The notes: generated by a model not told the origin, from the sequence alone. Positions 12,410 to 25,202 are shown, numbered from the stretch's first letter. The stretch is 64,000 nucleotides of DNA from Balanoglossus misakiensis (GCA_040954595.2 CM082579.2:1178001-1242000); one strand, 5' to 3'. Numbers and translations: made by a program.

Positions 12410-13807
12410 CATGAAAATTTCAAAAAATGAAAAATTTCGAAAATTCGCAAAGTCGAAAAATCGTCGATTTTTCACGATTTTCCTGAGCTATAACCCATGA
12501 TTTTTTCAAAAAATGACCAAATTTCGAAAATTCGCAAAGTCGAAAAATCGTCGATTTTTCACGATTTTCCTGAGCTATAACCCATGATTTTTTTCAAAAA
12601 ATGACCAAATTTCGAAAATTCGCAAAGTCGAAAAATCGTCGATTTTTCACGATTTTCCTGAGCTATAACCCATGATTTTTTCAAAAAATGACCAAATTTC
12701 GAAAGTTCGCAAAGTCGAAAAATCGTCGATTTTTCACGATTTTCCTGAGCTATAACCCATGATTTTTTCAAAAAATGACCGAATTTCGAAAGTTCGCAAA
12801 GTCGAAAAATCGTCGATTTTTCACGATTTTCCTGAGCTATAACCCATGATTTTTTCAAAAAATGACCAAATTTCGAAAGTTCGCAAAGTCGAAAAATCGT
12901 CGATTTTTCACGATTTTCCTGAGCTATAACCCATGATTTTTTCAAAAAATGACCAAATTTCGAAAGTTCGCAAAGTCGAAAAATCGTCGATTTTTCACGA
13001 TTTTCCTGAGCTATAACCCATGATTTTTTCAAAAAATGACCAAATTTCGAAAGTTCGCAAAGTCGAAAAATCGTCGATTTTTCACGATTTTCCTGAGCTA
13101 TAACCCATGATTTTTTCAAAAAATGACCAAATTTCGAAAGTTCGCAAAGTCGAAAAATCGTCGATTTTTCACGATTTTCCTGAGCTATAACCCATGATTT
13201 TTTCAAAAAATGACCAAATTTCGAAAGTTCGCAAAGTCGAAAAATCGTCGATTTTTCACGATTTTCCTGAGCTATAACCCATGATTTTTTCAAAAAATGA
13301 CCAAATTTCGAAAGTTCGCAAAGTCGAAAAATCATCGATTTTTCACGATTTTCCTGAGCTATAACCCATGATTTTTTCAAAAAATGACCAAATTTCGAAA
13401 GTTCGCAAAGTCGAAAAATCGTCGATTTTTCACGATTTTCCTGAGCTATAACCCATGATTTTTTCAAAAAATGACCAAATTTCGAAAGTTCGCAAAGTCG
13501 AAAAATCGTCGATTTTTCACGATTTTCCTGAGCTATAACCCATGATTTTTTCAAAAAATGACCAAATTTCGAAAGTTCGCAAAGTCGAAAAATCGTCGAT
13601 TTTTCACGATTTTCCTGAGCTATAACCCATGATTTTTTCAAAAAATGACCAAATTTCGAAAATTCGCAAAGTCGAAAAATCGTCGATTTTTCACGATTTT
13701 CCTGAGCTATAACCCATGATTTTTTCAAAAAATGACCAAATTTCGAAAATTCGCAAAGTCGAAAAATCGTCGATTTTTCACGATTTTCCTGAGCTATAAC
13801 CCATGAT
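12410..13807. repeat. 87-bp satellite array, about 16 near-identical copies, cut by the assembly gap
   Basis: The CCCATGATTTTTTC phrase recurs every 87 bp (12494, then one 88-bp interval with an extra T, then 12669, 12756 and so on) up to the run of Ns. Copies differ by only one or a few bases, for example AAATTCGC versus AAGTTCGC and one ATCATCG variant near 13332. Each unit carries a perfect inverted repeat GAAAAATCG-T-CGATTTTTC. Because 87 is a multiple of three, a 389-codon open frame appears on the minus strand. It is a by-product of the repeat, not a gene. The true array may be longer because it runs into the gap. Confidence 0.96.
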
Positions 13808-13907
13808 NNNNNNNNNNNNNNNNNNNNNNNNNNNNNNNNNNNNNNNNNNNNNNNNNNNNNNNNNNNNNNNNNNNNNNNNNNNNNNNNNNNNNNNNNNNNN
13901 NNNNNNN
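13808..13907. other. Assembly gap of 100 Ns
   Basis: This is a run of 100 undetermined bases directly after the satellite. The round length suggests a gap of unknown size. Confidence 0.99.
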
Positions 13908-14927
13908 ATTCAAGTCTGTCACTTAAAAACCAGCAATGGCGGTGTACACTCTCTGAATTTCAAGGACAGTTGGCATTACGAGGGGCATTGCATGCTGTGC
14001 GCATAATACTACCAGCATTCCCTCCGCCATTTCAAAGGTGATGGTGGTTATAGCTGCTGATAACGCAACCATCAACATTTACGGCCATAACTAGTATGTC
14101 AAGCATTTCTCAAGCATCGTTACAAAAAAACATAATGCTTCTTTTGCCCTCAGCAATGCGTTTCCAATATGAGATTTACGTTTTATAAAAAAGAAAAGAA
14201 AATTAACATGTACAGCATGTTAAATGAAGATTTTACAGATTCTCTGGCTGTTAACAGTCCCATACAATAAATGCCCCTATACATCTGCTATCGATGACCC
14301 CGCCCACTTTGTACAAACGGCGTTTTGAATGGAGGGAATTAGTGTCATCGTCCTCACTAGTCCGGCAAACTGAGCCTACACCTATTTCAACGTCTGGCTG
14401 CAAACAATTGTACGATTGTTTGCGACCCACGCAAGCACCATAATAAATTCTTGGCGCCAGAATCTTAAATTTAGTGCCTTTCTCTGTGACAGAGCATAAA
14501 AGCTGAGTATTTAGCCCGGGGTCGTTCGGCAAATTCCTGTCTACAGACTCTCTGAACGGAAAATATGGAGGATTTTTATGGACGTTCTGATCAAAACCGG
14601 GTCATCGGGTATGACGTAATGACTGGCCAGTAATTGAATACGACACGCCTTTTCCAACGTACCACCTGGAGTGAGATTACTGCTACTGACCTTACGGAAT
14701 GAAGACTTAAGGTCAACGCGATCAATATCGACACTCACACTTGCGATTGCAATAGCGTGAGCAGAGATGGCTAAGTTTCCATAGCAACATAATATGGTAG
14801 CTAATAGACTACTATCAGAGAACAAAAGTCCTAATATACAGGGGCTTTTTGACAATGCAATTTATACCGTAGATTATTGTTTAAAACGGAATAGTCATGA
14901 ATACAGATAATTACAATGGCAACTTAC
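13908..14927. other. Unannotated sequence between the gap and the PLAT exon
   Basis: No gene is supported. If the PLAT exon at 14928-15473 belonged to an intact lipoxygenase, its next exons should lie here on the minus strand. The minus-strand frames at 14251-14532 and 14541-14855 show no lipoxygenase motifs, in particular no iron-binding histidine segments. Confidence 0.5.
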
Positions 14928-15473
14928 TGTAGGCGGGAGTCCTTTGCTCTTGGGTTCGACTGTGTACATGCCACGTTTGAGGTCAAGCTCCTTGTCGCGC
15001 GTTTCGTTCTCGTTGTCGTTCTGGGGCAGAGATACTCCGTAACGGTGAAAGGTGTACTTGATATCATTGTAGATCCAGCGATGAACGGGAAAGATTGAGA
15101 TACAGTCCTTCTGGTAGATACTTTCAACCGCGATCCTTTCCACATACCATCCATCCGGGATACTTGCCTTCTTTTTGCTTTTGCTGCTCCTGGGCTTACG
15201 CAAAAGCTCCACTTTCTCCACGGGCCCAAAATTACGCAATCCCGCGATGAAAAATTTGTGGGTGACGGTCTGTGTTTGCCCAACCTGCTGTTGGAATAAA
15301 TACGGATAGGATAGCTTCACGTTACGAGAATGAACGCCATTTTGATTCCACAGCACTACGGTAATATCGCTCAGGTCTGAGTATATTTTTTCCACATTGC
15401 GCCCGTCAGTGTCACCGGCCTTCACGTAGACGATGACGTCTGGGTACTTATTGTGTGAAACTGAAATCCCCAT
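14928..15473 (-). CDS. PLAT-domain exon, apparent first exon of a lipoxygenase (rest absent)
   Basis: The exon encodes 182 residues from ATG 15473 and ends at a GTAAGT donor just left of 14928. Residues about 11-125 have a PLAT/LH2 pattern: DVIVYVKAGDTDG near the start, FFIAGLRNFGPVEKVEL in the middle, and DGWYVERIAV with FPVHRWI at the end. PLAT domains bind membranes and lipids. The tail ETRDKELDLKRGMYT followed by GLPPT resembles the linker between PLAT and the catalytic domain of animal lipoxygenases. The reading frame is intact and the donor is strong, yet no catalytic exon is visible before the satellite or the next gene. Either the gene is truncated, the exons lie in the gap, or it makes a PLAT-only protein. 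A possible acceptor at 15482-15485 would make this an internal exon. Confidence 0.62.
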
Positions 15474-16301
15474 CGCGATGACCTGAAATGACGGCACCGT
15501 CGATATTTTCCTCGTAGTACTGATGATGCACTGTGCCCTGCCCACTGCTGGCTGCGCCGACTGATGATGATGACATATATGTATAAATAAGCTATATATA
15601 GCTTAAGCGCGCTATTCACGCGCACTATACATAGTTTCGTGTGGTTTCGTGCGGCGAACAAAAATTGTCTGTGATGCACTCTGAATGATCTCGTACGGAG
15701 TCGTGACCTCTCGCACTCTTTTATTGATGTCCGCCCAAGCTAACATCAATGCTTCCACAGCTTAAGAACAACAGTCTTTACACCAGACAGGCATTATTAG
15801 CATGAAGAATATACGTGCACAGGGTCGGTAATTCTTGTTAAATGCATTTCTAACACTGAATCAATTGATGCTGCTATACTCAAAACAAGTTCATAGAGGG
15901 CGCTTCGAGGACATGACTCGAACATAAACAAACTACAGAAGAGTGATTTGCCAGCAGACACCACCTTATTATGAAGGACCAATTGGAAATTTGCATAGTA
16001 TTCGATATGTAAAGGCGAACTCTGTAAGCCAGCAATTGCAACACTGAGCGGACCATAGACAGCGACAATCGACGTTTGTCTAATATAACTTATTGGTCCT
16101 TTGTAAATGACCTTCAGGTTTAAATCATCCATGTGAAAACGGATATTTTCTGTAAATGAAAAACATGGGCTGTTGGTCGCCCAGAAAGCATATTTCTACA
16201 CGGGATCGGATTTGCACTGACGTTAAATGAAATATATACATGACTTCTGAATAGGTAACATATTATAAATATTGAAATTGACAAAAACGAAAGAAATCAA
16301 A
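15474..16301. other. Intergenic region upstream of the PLAT exon
   Basis: It holds a 16-bp perfect palindrome at 15589-15604 (AAGCTATATATAGCTT) next to a TATAAATA-like string at 15582-15589. This could be the promoter of the PLAT gene. I see no protein-coding gene. The minus-strand frame at 15797-16132 has no recognisable motif. Confidence 0.45.
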
Positions 16302-18580
16302 TCATGGACGCAATTTGCAATTTGGATGGTTTTGTAAAATATGACTCAACATCTTCTTTTCCTCTTCAAGTTCTTTAATCGTCTGTTTCAACTCGTCGTT
16401 GAGGCTTTCTTGAGTTTTGTATTCCTGTACGAAAAATGAATTCAGAAATGAAGGTCAAAGAAGATGCAATCGCCAAGACGAAAATATGCTAACGTTTTTC
16501 GCAAGAGCTTTGCACTCGTTTACGTGAGTAAATCTTTCAAGGCTGTTAAACAAATTTCCAACGATTTTTGATACCATGGATGTACCATACCCATATTGAT
16601 ATTGACGCAAAAAATACGTTCCTACCAGAATCATACTTTGTCGTTGAGGGCGCCGCGTTTTATGAATAACGTTTTAAGGACTCGTAGCCGATAGAAGTCA
16701 ATATTTGAACTTCCCATCACGTTCTGTCACTGGCTGTGAATTTTGCTTTTACCCCACAAACTCTGACACCCGTGTCAAAAAATTCAAACCGTGTCAGTAC
16801 TCCCTATAAACACCATTTCATAGAATTGATACATGATGTTATGTGTTATGACGCGTTATCAGTAGAGGGCGTCACCTAAAAGTATGAACACAAATGAACC
16901 CCACTACACCCGATTCCAGACTGAACGCCCCGCATGTTAATCATTAATGGTGTCAGTTGTAAACGATAAATTAAAACAGAGTCCTTCCTGGTAGATGATA
17001 ACACAAATAAAATCACCAGAAGAACGGTGGTTTCTTTTTCTTTTCTCTTCTGCCTACATTTGTCAGCCGCTATGCGATTTCTTTCTCTTCTCATTCTTTT
17101 TCTTTCTACCTCTTCATCATCGAGCTGCAAAGACAAATGAAAAGAAGATAATTCGGATATATCACAATGAAAATTTAGCGTTATTTACTTGAATATGTAG
17201 ATTTTCACACGTCTTTGTTGTTAGAGATTGCTATTGTCTTGGTTTGTGTAAAGCCGTGCGGAAGCGTTTTGACGAATACAACAATCGACCTTTGGTATTG
17301 ACGTAAAGAGCGCGACACCCCCAACGAACAAAATACCAACACGTACAGAAGACATGATTTTGTGTTAATAATTTCGTAATTTCGTCAAGTTTCAACTTTA
17401 CAACTTTTGTTGTGTATATTTACTTTTCCTCCAGCTCTGTTTGGAAAATGGCGCTGACCAATAGCCACCCAAAGACACCTCAAGTTCTTTCATTTTTAAC
17501 AGCTCTTCAACAGTTATTACTGTAGCTAAGAATGACCTTTGATTGGAATGACCAGACCGATTTTTACTGTACGCCTACACGATTCAGTGGGCTGAAACAT
17601 ATCAACACCCACAACAAATTGGTTACTGTTTAGAGTGGCATGAACAGCCGCGTAGAGTACATGAGAAATTGTGGAAGAGAAAAAAAAACGAAAAAATTAA
17701 ACTCCACACCAGAACCATCATGAAATTCTCTAACATTATTGTTATTATTATTAAAAATGCAGCCATTTTGCTCCAATTGTTGATGACATGATGGGTTTAT
17801 CGATGCTTATCATTTTATTTCTCCAAGAGACTAACGGTATTTTATAATTTACACCCAACGCTGTGTTGACCGAAGGCGTTGGTGAAGTCGATCGTCACAG
17901 CATGCAATACTTTCTAGTCGGTTCTCTTTTTATTGCACAATCCAAGATGGCCGAGTGGGCTTGGTGGTTCCGGGGTGATAAATTGTTTAGTGTTATTTTC
18001 GAGTGTCCGATTCGTCAAATTCCGGACTGCCTTAAATGACTGGGTCAGCTGGTTTAATATACTTCAAGGTCTAGAGATCAACTTTAATGATTCAAACATC
18101 AAGTCAGGAAAACAGTTAGATACACGATGTTTAGTCCAAAATTCACATGTACAAATTGTAAACCCCCAAGAACGAAAATGGACAACATATACATTAAGTG
18201 TTAAGATCATTCCCACCAATTGCAACTATTTATCGAAAGAACATCTCAGAATTAACATAAAAAGTTTTAATTGAAGCTATGCCAGTTTTGGCCATCAACT
18301 AGAAAGAGAACGGGCCCCTTTCGTGGAAAACTCGACGAAGTTACTTTATTGATTCACTTACTTCATAACTCTGATTTGGATTCTTGTATTCTGGTCGGAC
18401 ATCAGGAAGGCCTTTCAACAATCTCCGCCGTCTTATGGTGTTTTTCAGTTCCTCTTTGACTAGCCCCGAACAGAATCTGGCTACCTCTCCGCGAAACTGT
18501 CCGCTCATCACACTCTTGGAGTACTCTGGATTCGGTTCCCTGAAGACGTGGTGACAAACTGATCGATCGGTTTCAACCAT
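16302..18580 (-). CDS. bZIP transcription factor A, ATF3/JDP2-like
   Basis: Coding exons on the minus strand are 18580-18362 (the exon opens at 18597), 17124-17017 and 16424-16302, joining to 149 aa. Exon 1 contains GLVKEELKNTIRRRRLLKGLPDV, matching the short VKEEL segment upstream of the basic region in ATF3/JDP2. Exon 2 is the basic region VERKRMRRERNRIAADKCRQKRKEKE, with the invariant N..AA..C pattern of Fos/ATF3-type bZIPs. Exon 3 is the leucine zipper, starting EYKTQESLNDELKQTI and ending HPNCKLRP. ATF3/JDP2 proteins dimerise with Jun and bind AP-1/CRE sites. The exon containing the ATG is preceded by a TTGTTACAG acceptor, so a further 5' exon exists and could move the start. The body plan equals that of genes B and C, with the same 108-bp basic-region exon. 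Confidence 0.85.
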
Positions 18581-18597
18581 CCTTTCGACTGTCGGTT

Positions 18598-21500
18598 CTG
18601 TAACAATGAAAGGAAAAAGTGGTTAACATGAGATACAGCAACTTTTAAAATTGAGCAACGTTTGATCACAGCAACCTCAGAACAAGCCACTGTTTTATTG
18701 AAGTTGATGTGAGTTGAAGTCTCTACAATTACAGAGACGTTTGTTATCTTAATATCAAAATATCGTGACTTTTTTAAACGTCAATTGCTTTCCATAAGTC
18801 TAAAATAGCCGAGGTCGCGTAAATGTTTCCTAAAAATCGATAAAAACCAGTCCAGACTCCATGATCATATTAAACACCGCCAATGTTAAATCACCGCTTA
18901 TGAATTTTGTTTACTAATAATACGACGTTTTTTTCTGTTTGCCAGTCTGTTTATCCGATCAGTCAGAACACTTCCATTTAGGGGATCGCCAAGTGCAGGA
19001 AATCACTAAAATTGTCGGGAAAGCCCTACTTAGTGTCTTACCAAATGTTCGGCCACAGCGGTACATATTCTAAATCAGTAGCAAACCAAGGGGCAACCCA
19101 AGGTCTTGGCCAAATGCACCCCCTTGAATTAATGGTGTAGCGTGAGTCCTCACCTTTATTTCAATTCTGTCACGTTAATGTGACTATACCCTTCCACCTG
19201 ACTCATTGTTCAAATTACTCGGAATTCTAACTTTTCGTGGTAATTCTGACACCGATCCATATCATTCAAACACCTGTCACCTGTGTCGCTTATATTTCGT
19301 CACACGACATACGCCCAGTTTTAAAGTAAAATACCTTCGACGATGAAAAATTAATACGACATTATGGTGCAATAGTTGGGAAGGGGCGCAAAAAATTGCT
19401 TCATAAGTTCAAGCTGCCGTCTCATCGTTGGTTTGTTGTGAATATACATGTACTATAATATGCGTGTATGTCGCAATTTCCGTGTGGCATACCTGTGTAC
19501 TGACTGTTTATTATGGCCTGTTAATTTGGTTAGCCAGTTACCTTTTGGATCATTCTACTCTCATGATATTTACGGCAAAAATCAATTTCTTTTGCGCCCA
19601 CTTGTCACATTTTCACCTCAGCCCAAGAAGTGACGATGGGTTGTGTAATTATCACTGACATAAAGTGCGACAACTATTTGTGTACATGCAAGTCAAGTGT
19701 CAGGCCGCCATAGAGGACGGTGTACTTTTGATAATCGATCACAACACTGGTCTTTCTGGTTAGTTATATTTTGAAACTAAGACTGGCGATTTTACAAGAC
19801 ACAAAAACTGCCTAAAGTTCGGTAAACTAAGAATCTCTTAGTAATATATGTGTATAAAACAAACTACGCGGACAATTTGAAATTATTGACGAACGTATTT
19901 GACAGACATTTTCGCCGACACGGTTTGCCTTTGTTTGGGTACCTGACTTGAACCTATGTCGCAGAGAGCGCCGGCATGGTGCGATCAAACCGAGCCAGCC
20001 AACAACTGCCGATCTTACCTGAGTCAACGTAAAGCTATCGGGTCAACGTTTGTGACAACTCCATTTTATCATATTGCGGGAACCCGTCACAAATAACGCT
20101 GACCGCTGTACTGCAGTGTAGAATGTAGAATAAAGTTCCTACTGAATTATACGTGTACTAGTTGTCTGTGGTTTAAATACGTAGGCGGACAATACCTTTG
20201 CTATCGCAAGGGGGGGGGGGGTATTTACACTTTGATTAACCTTGATTATTATTAAGGTCGACCACACCGACTCAACACACTCCTCTGTCGATTACCAAAC
20301 CCCCTTACAATAAAATATAATAAATCCACATTTGTTCAAACTTACATTAATTATATCTAATATAAACTTAGTTTATTTTCCTGTTAAAATGACATTTTAT
20401 CAAAATAATCATATCAAGTAGCTAACTTGGCTGGTTAACCTCTTTCACCGCAAGTTTCGAATCAAAACCAGAGTTTCGGTTTCGTATTGACAAACAGATT
20501 GAAAATACTTGCCGACTGGTCAGTATCTTGTTAAGTAGATAAACTAAAAAAGGCTAGAGTCAAGACTTGGTAGCTAGTACAAGTTTCACCCGGCTAACAT
20601 TTTGATATACCGACCTCATGACCTATAGGACAAATGACTTGTTGGTACACTACTGATATTTATTGTTTTGAAGCTACCGGATTTGTGTTCAGTCACTTAC
20701 GTTATTCTGGATGAAAAAATCACAACTTTTAAGCAGAATGTTGTGGATAGTGAAACTGTTTCGTATCATTTTGATTCGAAATAAATGATGTGCCAAAAAT
20801 TGCAAATAAACTCAACAATTAACATAAAAGGGGGTGCATGGTTGTGAACGCGATTTTGTCGTAGAAGAATGCTCGGTCAAAAGATTTGTACATACTTGCC
20901 AACGAGGGCGCTAAAACATGATTCCTACAAGTTACAACACTGTTGATGGCTGAGTGCCTAAAGCCCAGAGCTGGCGGAATCCAATTCAATTCCTTATTAA
21001 CTTCACGGAAGAAAGCGATCATCCTATTTATAGTATGGTCATTGAAGTTGGAGAGAACGGTGAGAATGATCAAGTTTTATTAGACCCGTCGACGGCAATG
21101 ATTATGGACGGGTAAATTGCATCGTCCACTACACGAAATTTAAAATACTGATATAGTCTCAATGGAATAAAAGAAGTGATCTTGGAGGATCTTGTATAGG
21201 AACCTGAAGATGCAAATGTGTCCCCAAGTAATCGTTTTCTTCTTGGCTACCATGACAACTTCTTTATGTTTCAGATTTCAAGTGCCAGATTCCAAAATTA
21301 AATTCCCACATAATGACCTTGTCTCGAAAAGACGGAAGCTTATTGTACTGATTTGAATTCCAGACAGGCACCGCGACCTGTTAGTTGATGGTGCCCACGG
21401 GAGACGTTTAGGTGTTGTCAACCGAATGAATCTATTCGTAGAGGAAGTTTAAAGTCTACCTTGCGGTCGAAAAAAAATCTCACTGTTTTCGCGATCCATG

Positions 21501-24137
21501 ATGTGACGTTTTAAGCAATTCGTCACTGCAAAATTCCACTATAAATGGATAAGTTTTTTTTTTAAATTGCCGTCGTGGTTTTATTTATGTTTGATGTTTA
21601 GTGGGAGTAAATTGGTTACATTTGTATCATTTTTATACACGCGTTCATTTTGAATTCGCTAAAGCCATACTTATCTTCATGCAACTGTGAAAACACCACA
21701 CTTAGAAGTTAAATTAAAACAATCTTTAAATCTTTACACTTCCTTCCTATTTTATCTCAATATCTTTATGTATCACTTATCAATTTTAATGAACGTTAGC
21801 TTCAATTTGAGATATTGAAGATATCTTTAACGGCCGTGTAATTATTATCAGTGTAGAGAAAACCAAAATATGTAATATAAAAATTATGCATAAATATCGT
21901 CTAATTGTTGAAATGATAAAAATACCTGTACCTAATCGGAAATATTTATTGAGGTGTAGAAGGATGCAATGCCTCAAGGAAAAGACGGCAAACACGATAG
22001 GTGTCCCAATTGTGCAATTAATTAAATAGAGACAAGCAACGGCAGCAACGAAACTCGTAAAATCAAATGTCATTATAGCGTTGCATACGAAATACATTTT
22101 ATGATTAACAGGATGAACTGTGGTTTTTGTTTACGATTCATCACAATGAAACATTTGTCGAGAGTTTTCTTGTTTCGAATAACTTTCGGGAAGTGACATC
22201 CACTCTCGAAATTTAATCCCTTTAGTGACATAATACCTAAGGATGAGTTATGTGGATTTAACATGCAGGTAACTTGCAGTATTTCTCTAATCAGGTCTTT
22301 ACATGAGTATATTAATTACTGGGATGACCTAAATTTGACCTCATCAGGCTATCCTGATAAACAGCAAGCGATCGAGCAGTGTTGTGAATACTAATGATTC
22401 GCTGTCACGGTGTTGCAGAAATCAGACTGATGAACTTCTTCTCGAGTGAAACAAAACTATATCGATATCTTTCACACGCAAGAAAAGGAATGAAGGCTAA
22501 CCCTGGTGGTAATTTTCGTTTTTACATCCAATTTACATTATATGACTTTAAACATATTTGCGACGCAGTCTAATCTTTGATTTTACGACATTGAACTTTT
22601 GTATCAGTTCGATAAATATTTCTTATACCCATGTTATTGAATGTAATAATTGATTAAGTACTGCTACAGTGACATCCAAAACTCAACATGAAAAGTCACA
22701 CAAGTTATGAGAGTCGTGAAAAGGTGAATATTTCACTTTCTATGACGTATGTTCGCACGAAATCTGCGTAATTGGCCAGTACAGTTAAATTACGGCGAAC
22801 ATTTGACGTACTCGACATTTTGTACTAAAATATTACGAATAAATTGCAAAACGCAAGGCAAGTTAACTGTAATTGAAAGCCTATGCATTTCTTAGACGTC
22901 CGTTTTTGCTTGATAGGATAATCATTGGCGTTTAATAAAACCTCAATGATGATTTACTGTTCGTAATTAAAACAGCAGCCTCTAGAAATTTAAACTGAGT
23001 GATTGTTCAGATTGAACAGGTACAATTCCCCCTCAGGGCAAAAGACTATACAGGCGTTCGAAATGTAACACTCTCAATGTCCAATCTGACCACGATAAGT
23101 TCGCATATGGTTCTACGTTCACGTCAAATATATAAATCAGAATACTGTAATTTTAGACTTTTTAACGGACCAGCCGGCCAGACAGACATAGACACTTGCA
23201 CATATGAATACACTGTATCAAATCAGAATCGGAGACACAACCCATTAGCGTTTAGGATGACATGAAAACTTTACAAACTTTAACAGTATCAGATCGTCGC
23301 GAAATTTAGGGGTCTATCTCTCCATTCTTCAGCATGTGTAATTTATGCATAAACTGACAACAAATTGAAGTGTCTTCACAACGCATGCGTCATTGCAATT
23401 ATTGTAATATGGCCCCTTCATCCAATGGGCGGCACTCGATCAGGTCTGTCGTCTGGGAAATGAACGGAGTCCGATAGTCCACCTGGCGCCTCTTGTCTAA
23501 TTCGTGGATTGGAACGATCACGATGGAGTCTACACATAAATCACTCTTTTAATTTGTCATGTAACTCAGAACTCACGTTTCTCCAAAACGATTATAGCGA
23601 AAGTACAGCGAGAGTGACTCTGAGTTACAGAAAGATGTGAGGTATTATGCTGTCCACGACTACGTTAGAATTCGAAAGTAAGTTGTTTTTTTTCACTCAC
23701 TTCCGTTCTCCAGATCGTTTATGTATAATGCAGTAATGCAAGGTGGCGAACCGGCTTCAACGAGTATGCTTTCTCATTACATCATTCGCGCAATGGGTAA
23801 TTGAACGGATTAATGGTCGTCTAGCGCTTGTGGGAGCCCTCTCAATTATTGGCTCAGGCCCTCGTTCGACTTTGTGATGAGCACAACGAGCGATTTTGCT
23901 GTCCTTGCAGCCTCTTAGCGATATTGAAAAGGGCGCATTATGTTTGGATTTGATCGCCACGCATGTGCTTGGTCGGCTATATAAACAGAACAGTCTCTCT
24001 ACTTCCATTCACTCTGTTCAGCGACACCGTTCGTGATGTTTGCAGGATTTTCAGAGAGTGCGTTCATACAGCTGTTGTGACACCATCAGACAATCATCGA
24101 AATAGTAACCGACCTTTGTCGTTCATTCGGGATCAGA
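18598..24137. other. Long intergenic region between bZIP A and the GPCR
   Basis: I see no supported gene in about 5.5 kb. The upstream untranslated exon of bZIP A should lie in the left part. A CAGGTAAGA donor-like string on the minus strand at 20014-20022, overlapping a TGAGTCA AP-1 word at 20020-20026, is one candidate. A poly-G run lies at 20210-20221. The remainder is AT-rich with only short open frames lacking motifs. The GPCR promoter is at the right end. Confidence 0.5.
23978..23985 (+). promoter_or_regulatory. TATA box of the GPCR gene
   Basis: TATATAAA lies 153 bp upstream of the GPCR start codon and reads toward it. There is no intervening ATG-rich leader. Confidence 0.6.
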
Positions 24138-25202
24138 ATGTCACATCACGAAAACTCTTCATTAGCGGTGGATTTGGATAATTCAACCAGCAAGGCGGGC
24201 GCGTGTCTCTGGCTTGACAACATTTCAGATAACGTAATCTTATTGGTTATCTGCATCATCGGCATATTCGGCAATGTGACTGTTATTTTTGTCATCCTTC
24301 GAGTGCGTTCAATGAGAACAGCCACCAACGCGTTGTTGATAAACCTGGCCGTCGGCGACCTACTCGTCCTATTGCGAACACTTTCGGAGTCACTTTGCGA
24401 GTTGATAGGACGCGACAGCTGCCCGATGTTTGACATGGACGTCCGTTGCATGACTTCTGCTGTGTTCGTCATGGCCTTCATGGCATCGCTGCACACACTG
24501 ATGGTACTCAGCATCGAACGTTTCCTGGCAATATGCAAACCCCTGTCGCCCTCCACTCGCATGCTTCAGGGCAAGAAATGCACAGCGCTGATGGTGTTCG
24601 TCATCTGGATATTCTCCGGGGTTCTGTGCTTTCTATTTCTCGGTTACGGATGTCTGTCGCTTGATAGTCCAGCAATGACATTCTTCGGCACTTATCTCCC
24701 AATCTTCAATTTTCTCATGGTTTCCATCGTGATGACCGTCCTCTACTCTTTGGTCATCCGCAAGATGGAAGAGACTAGGCGTTCTATGGCAACACTGCGC
24801 GCTACGTCATCGAATAAGGAACACAAAGTTGCTGTACTTTGTCTCATTACAGCCATCATCTCCTGCATCTGCCTCCTTCCCTACATCTTCACCGAGACCG
24901 TGGAGTTCTTGGCGAACTTCCTGAACCTGTTCCGTCTCCCGGCGTGGGTCGACTGCTTGCATCAGATCGGGGACTACTTCATCAACGCAAACTCCGCCGT
25001 GAATCCGTACATCTATAACATTTTCAGTAGTAGGTACCGAAATGCGTTGGCAAAGGCCCTCGGACTGGCGGGGAAGGACTCCCAAGGAGACTCACACTCT
25101 CAAAGTCGTTTCAGAACAAACCGACTCCAGTTGCAGACGAAAGAGACCACAGTGAACGGAGCAGCAATTTGTAAACAGAAGAGAGAGCCGGTCTGGGTAT
25201 AA
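24138..25202 (+). CDS. Intronless rhodopsin-class GPCR, neuropeptide-receptor-like orphan
   Basis: One ATG-initiated frame of 354 residues carries seven hydrophobic segments. The N-terminus has two N-glycosylation sites (NSS, NST) and no signal peptide. TM1 has GNVTVIFVI, and TM2 has ATNALLINLAVGDLLVLL. TM3 ends in SIERFLAI, an ERF variant of the DRY motif. TM6 has CLLPYIF, where peptide receptors usually have CWLP. TM7 has NSAVNPYIYNIF with the NPxxY motif, followed by a short helix 8 and a tail of about 50 residues. Cysteines before TM3 and in extracellular loop 2 could pair. The pattern fits peptide or amine-family class A receptors; the ligand cannot be named. It stands alone, with a TATA box 153 bp upstream and AATAAA 505 bp after the stop. 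Confidence 0.9.
   Translation: MSHHENSSLAVDLDNSTSKAGACLWLDNISDNVILLVICIIGIFGNVTVIFVILRVRSMRTATNALLINLAVGDLLVLLRTLSESLCELIGRDSCPMFDMDVRCMTSAVFVMAFMASLHTLMVLSIERFLAICKPLSPSTRMLQGKKCTALMVFVIWIFSGVLCFLFLGYGCLSLDSPAMTFFGTYLPIFNFLMVSIVMTVLYSLVIRKMEETRRSMATLRATSSNKEHKVAVLCLITAIISCICLLPYIFTETVEFLANFLNLFRLPAWVDCLHQIGDYFINANSAVNPYIYNIFSSRYRNALAKALGLAGKDSQGDSHSQSRFRTNRLQLQTKETTVNGAAICKQKREPVWV

Noticed and set aside
12559-13728. A 389-codon open frame on the minus strand made of 29-residue repeats
   Set aside because: It is the translation of the 87-bp satellite. The unit length is a multiple of three and lacks a stop in one frame. No codon bias, splice sites or promoter support it.
13803-14006. An open frame crossing the N gap
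   Set aside because: Half of it is undetermined bases, so it has no meaning.
14251-14855. Minus-strand frames tested as lipoxygenase catalytic exons
   Set aside because: No histidine-rich iron-binding segment or other lipoxygenase motif is present.
17942-17975. GGCCGAGTGG resembling the D arm of a tRNA-Ser/Leu
   Set aside because: No matching acceptor stem, anticodon arm or GGTTCGAATCC T arm follows at the right distance.
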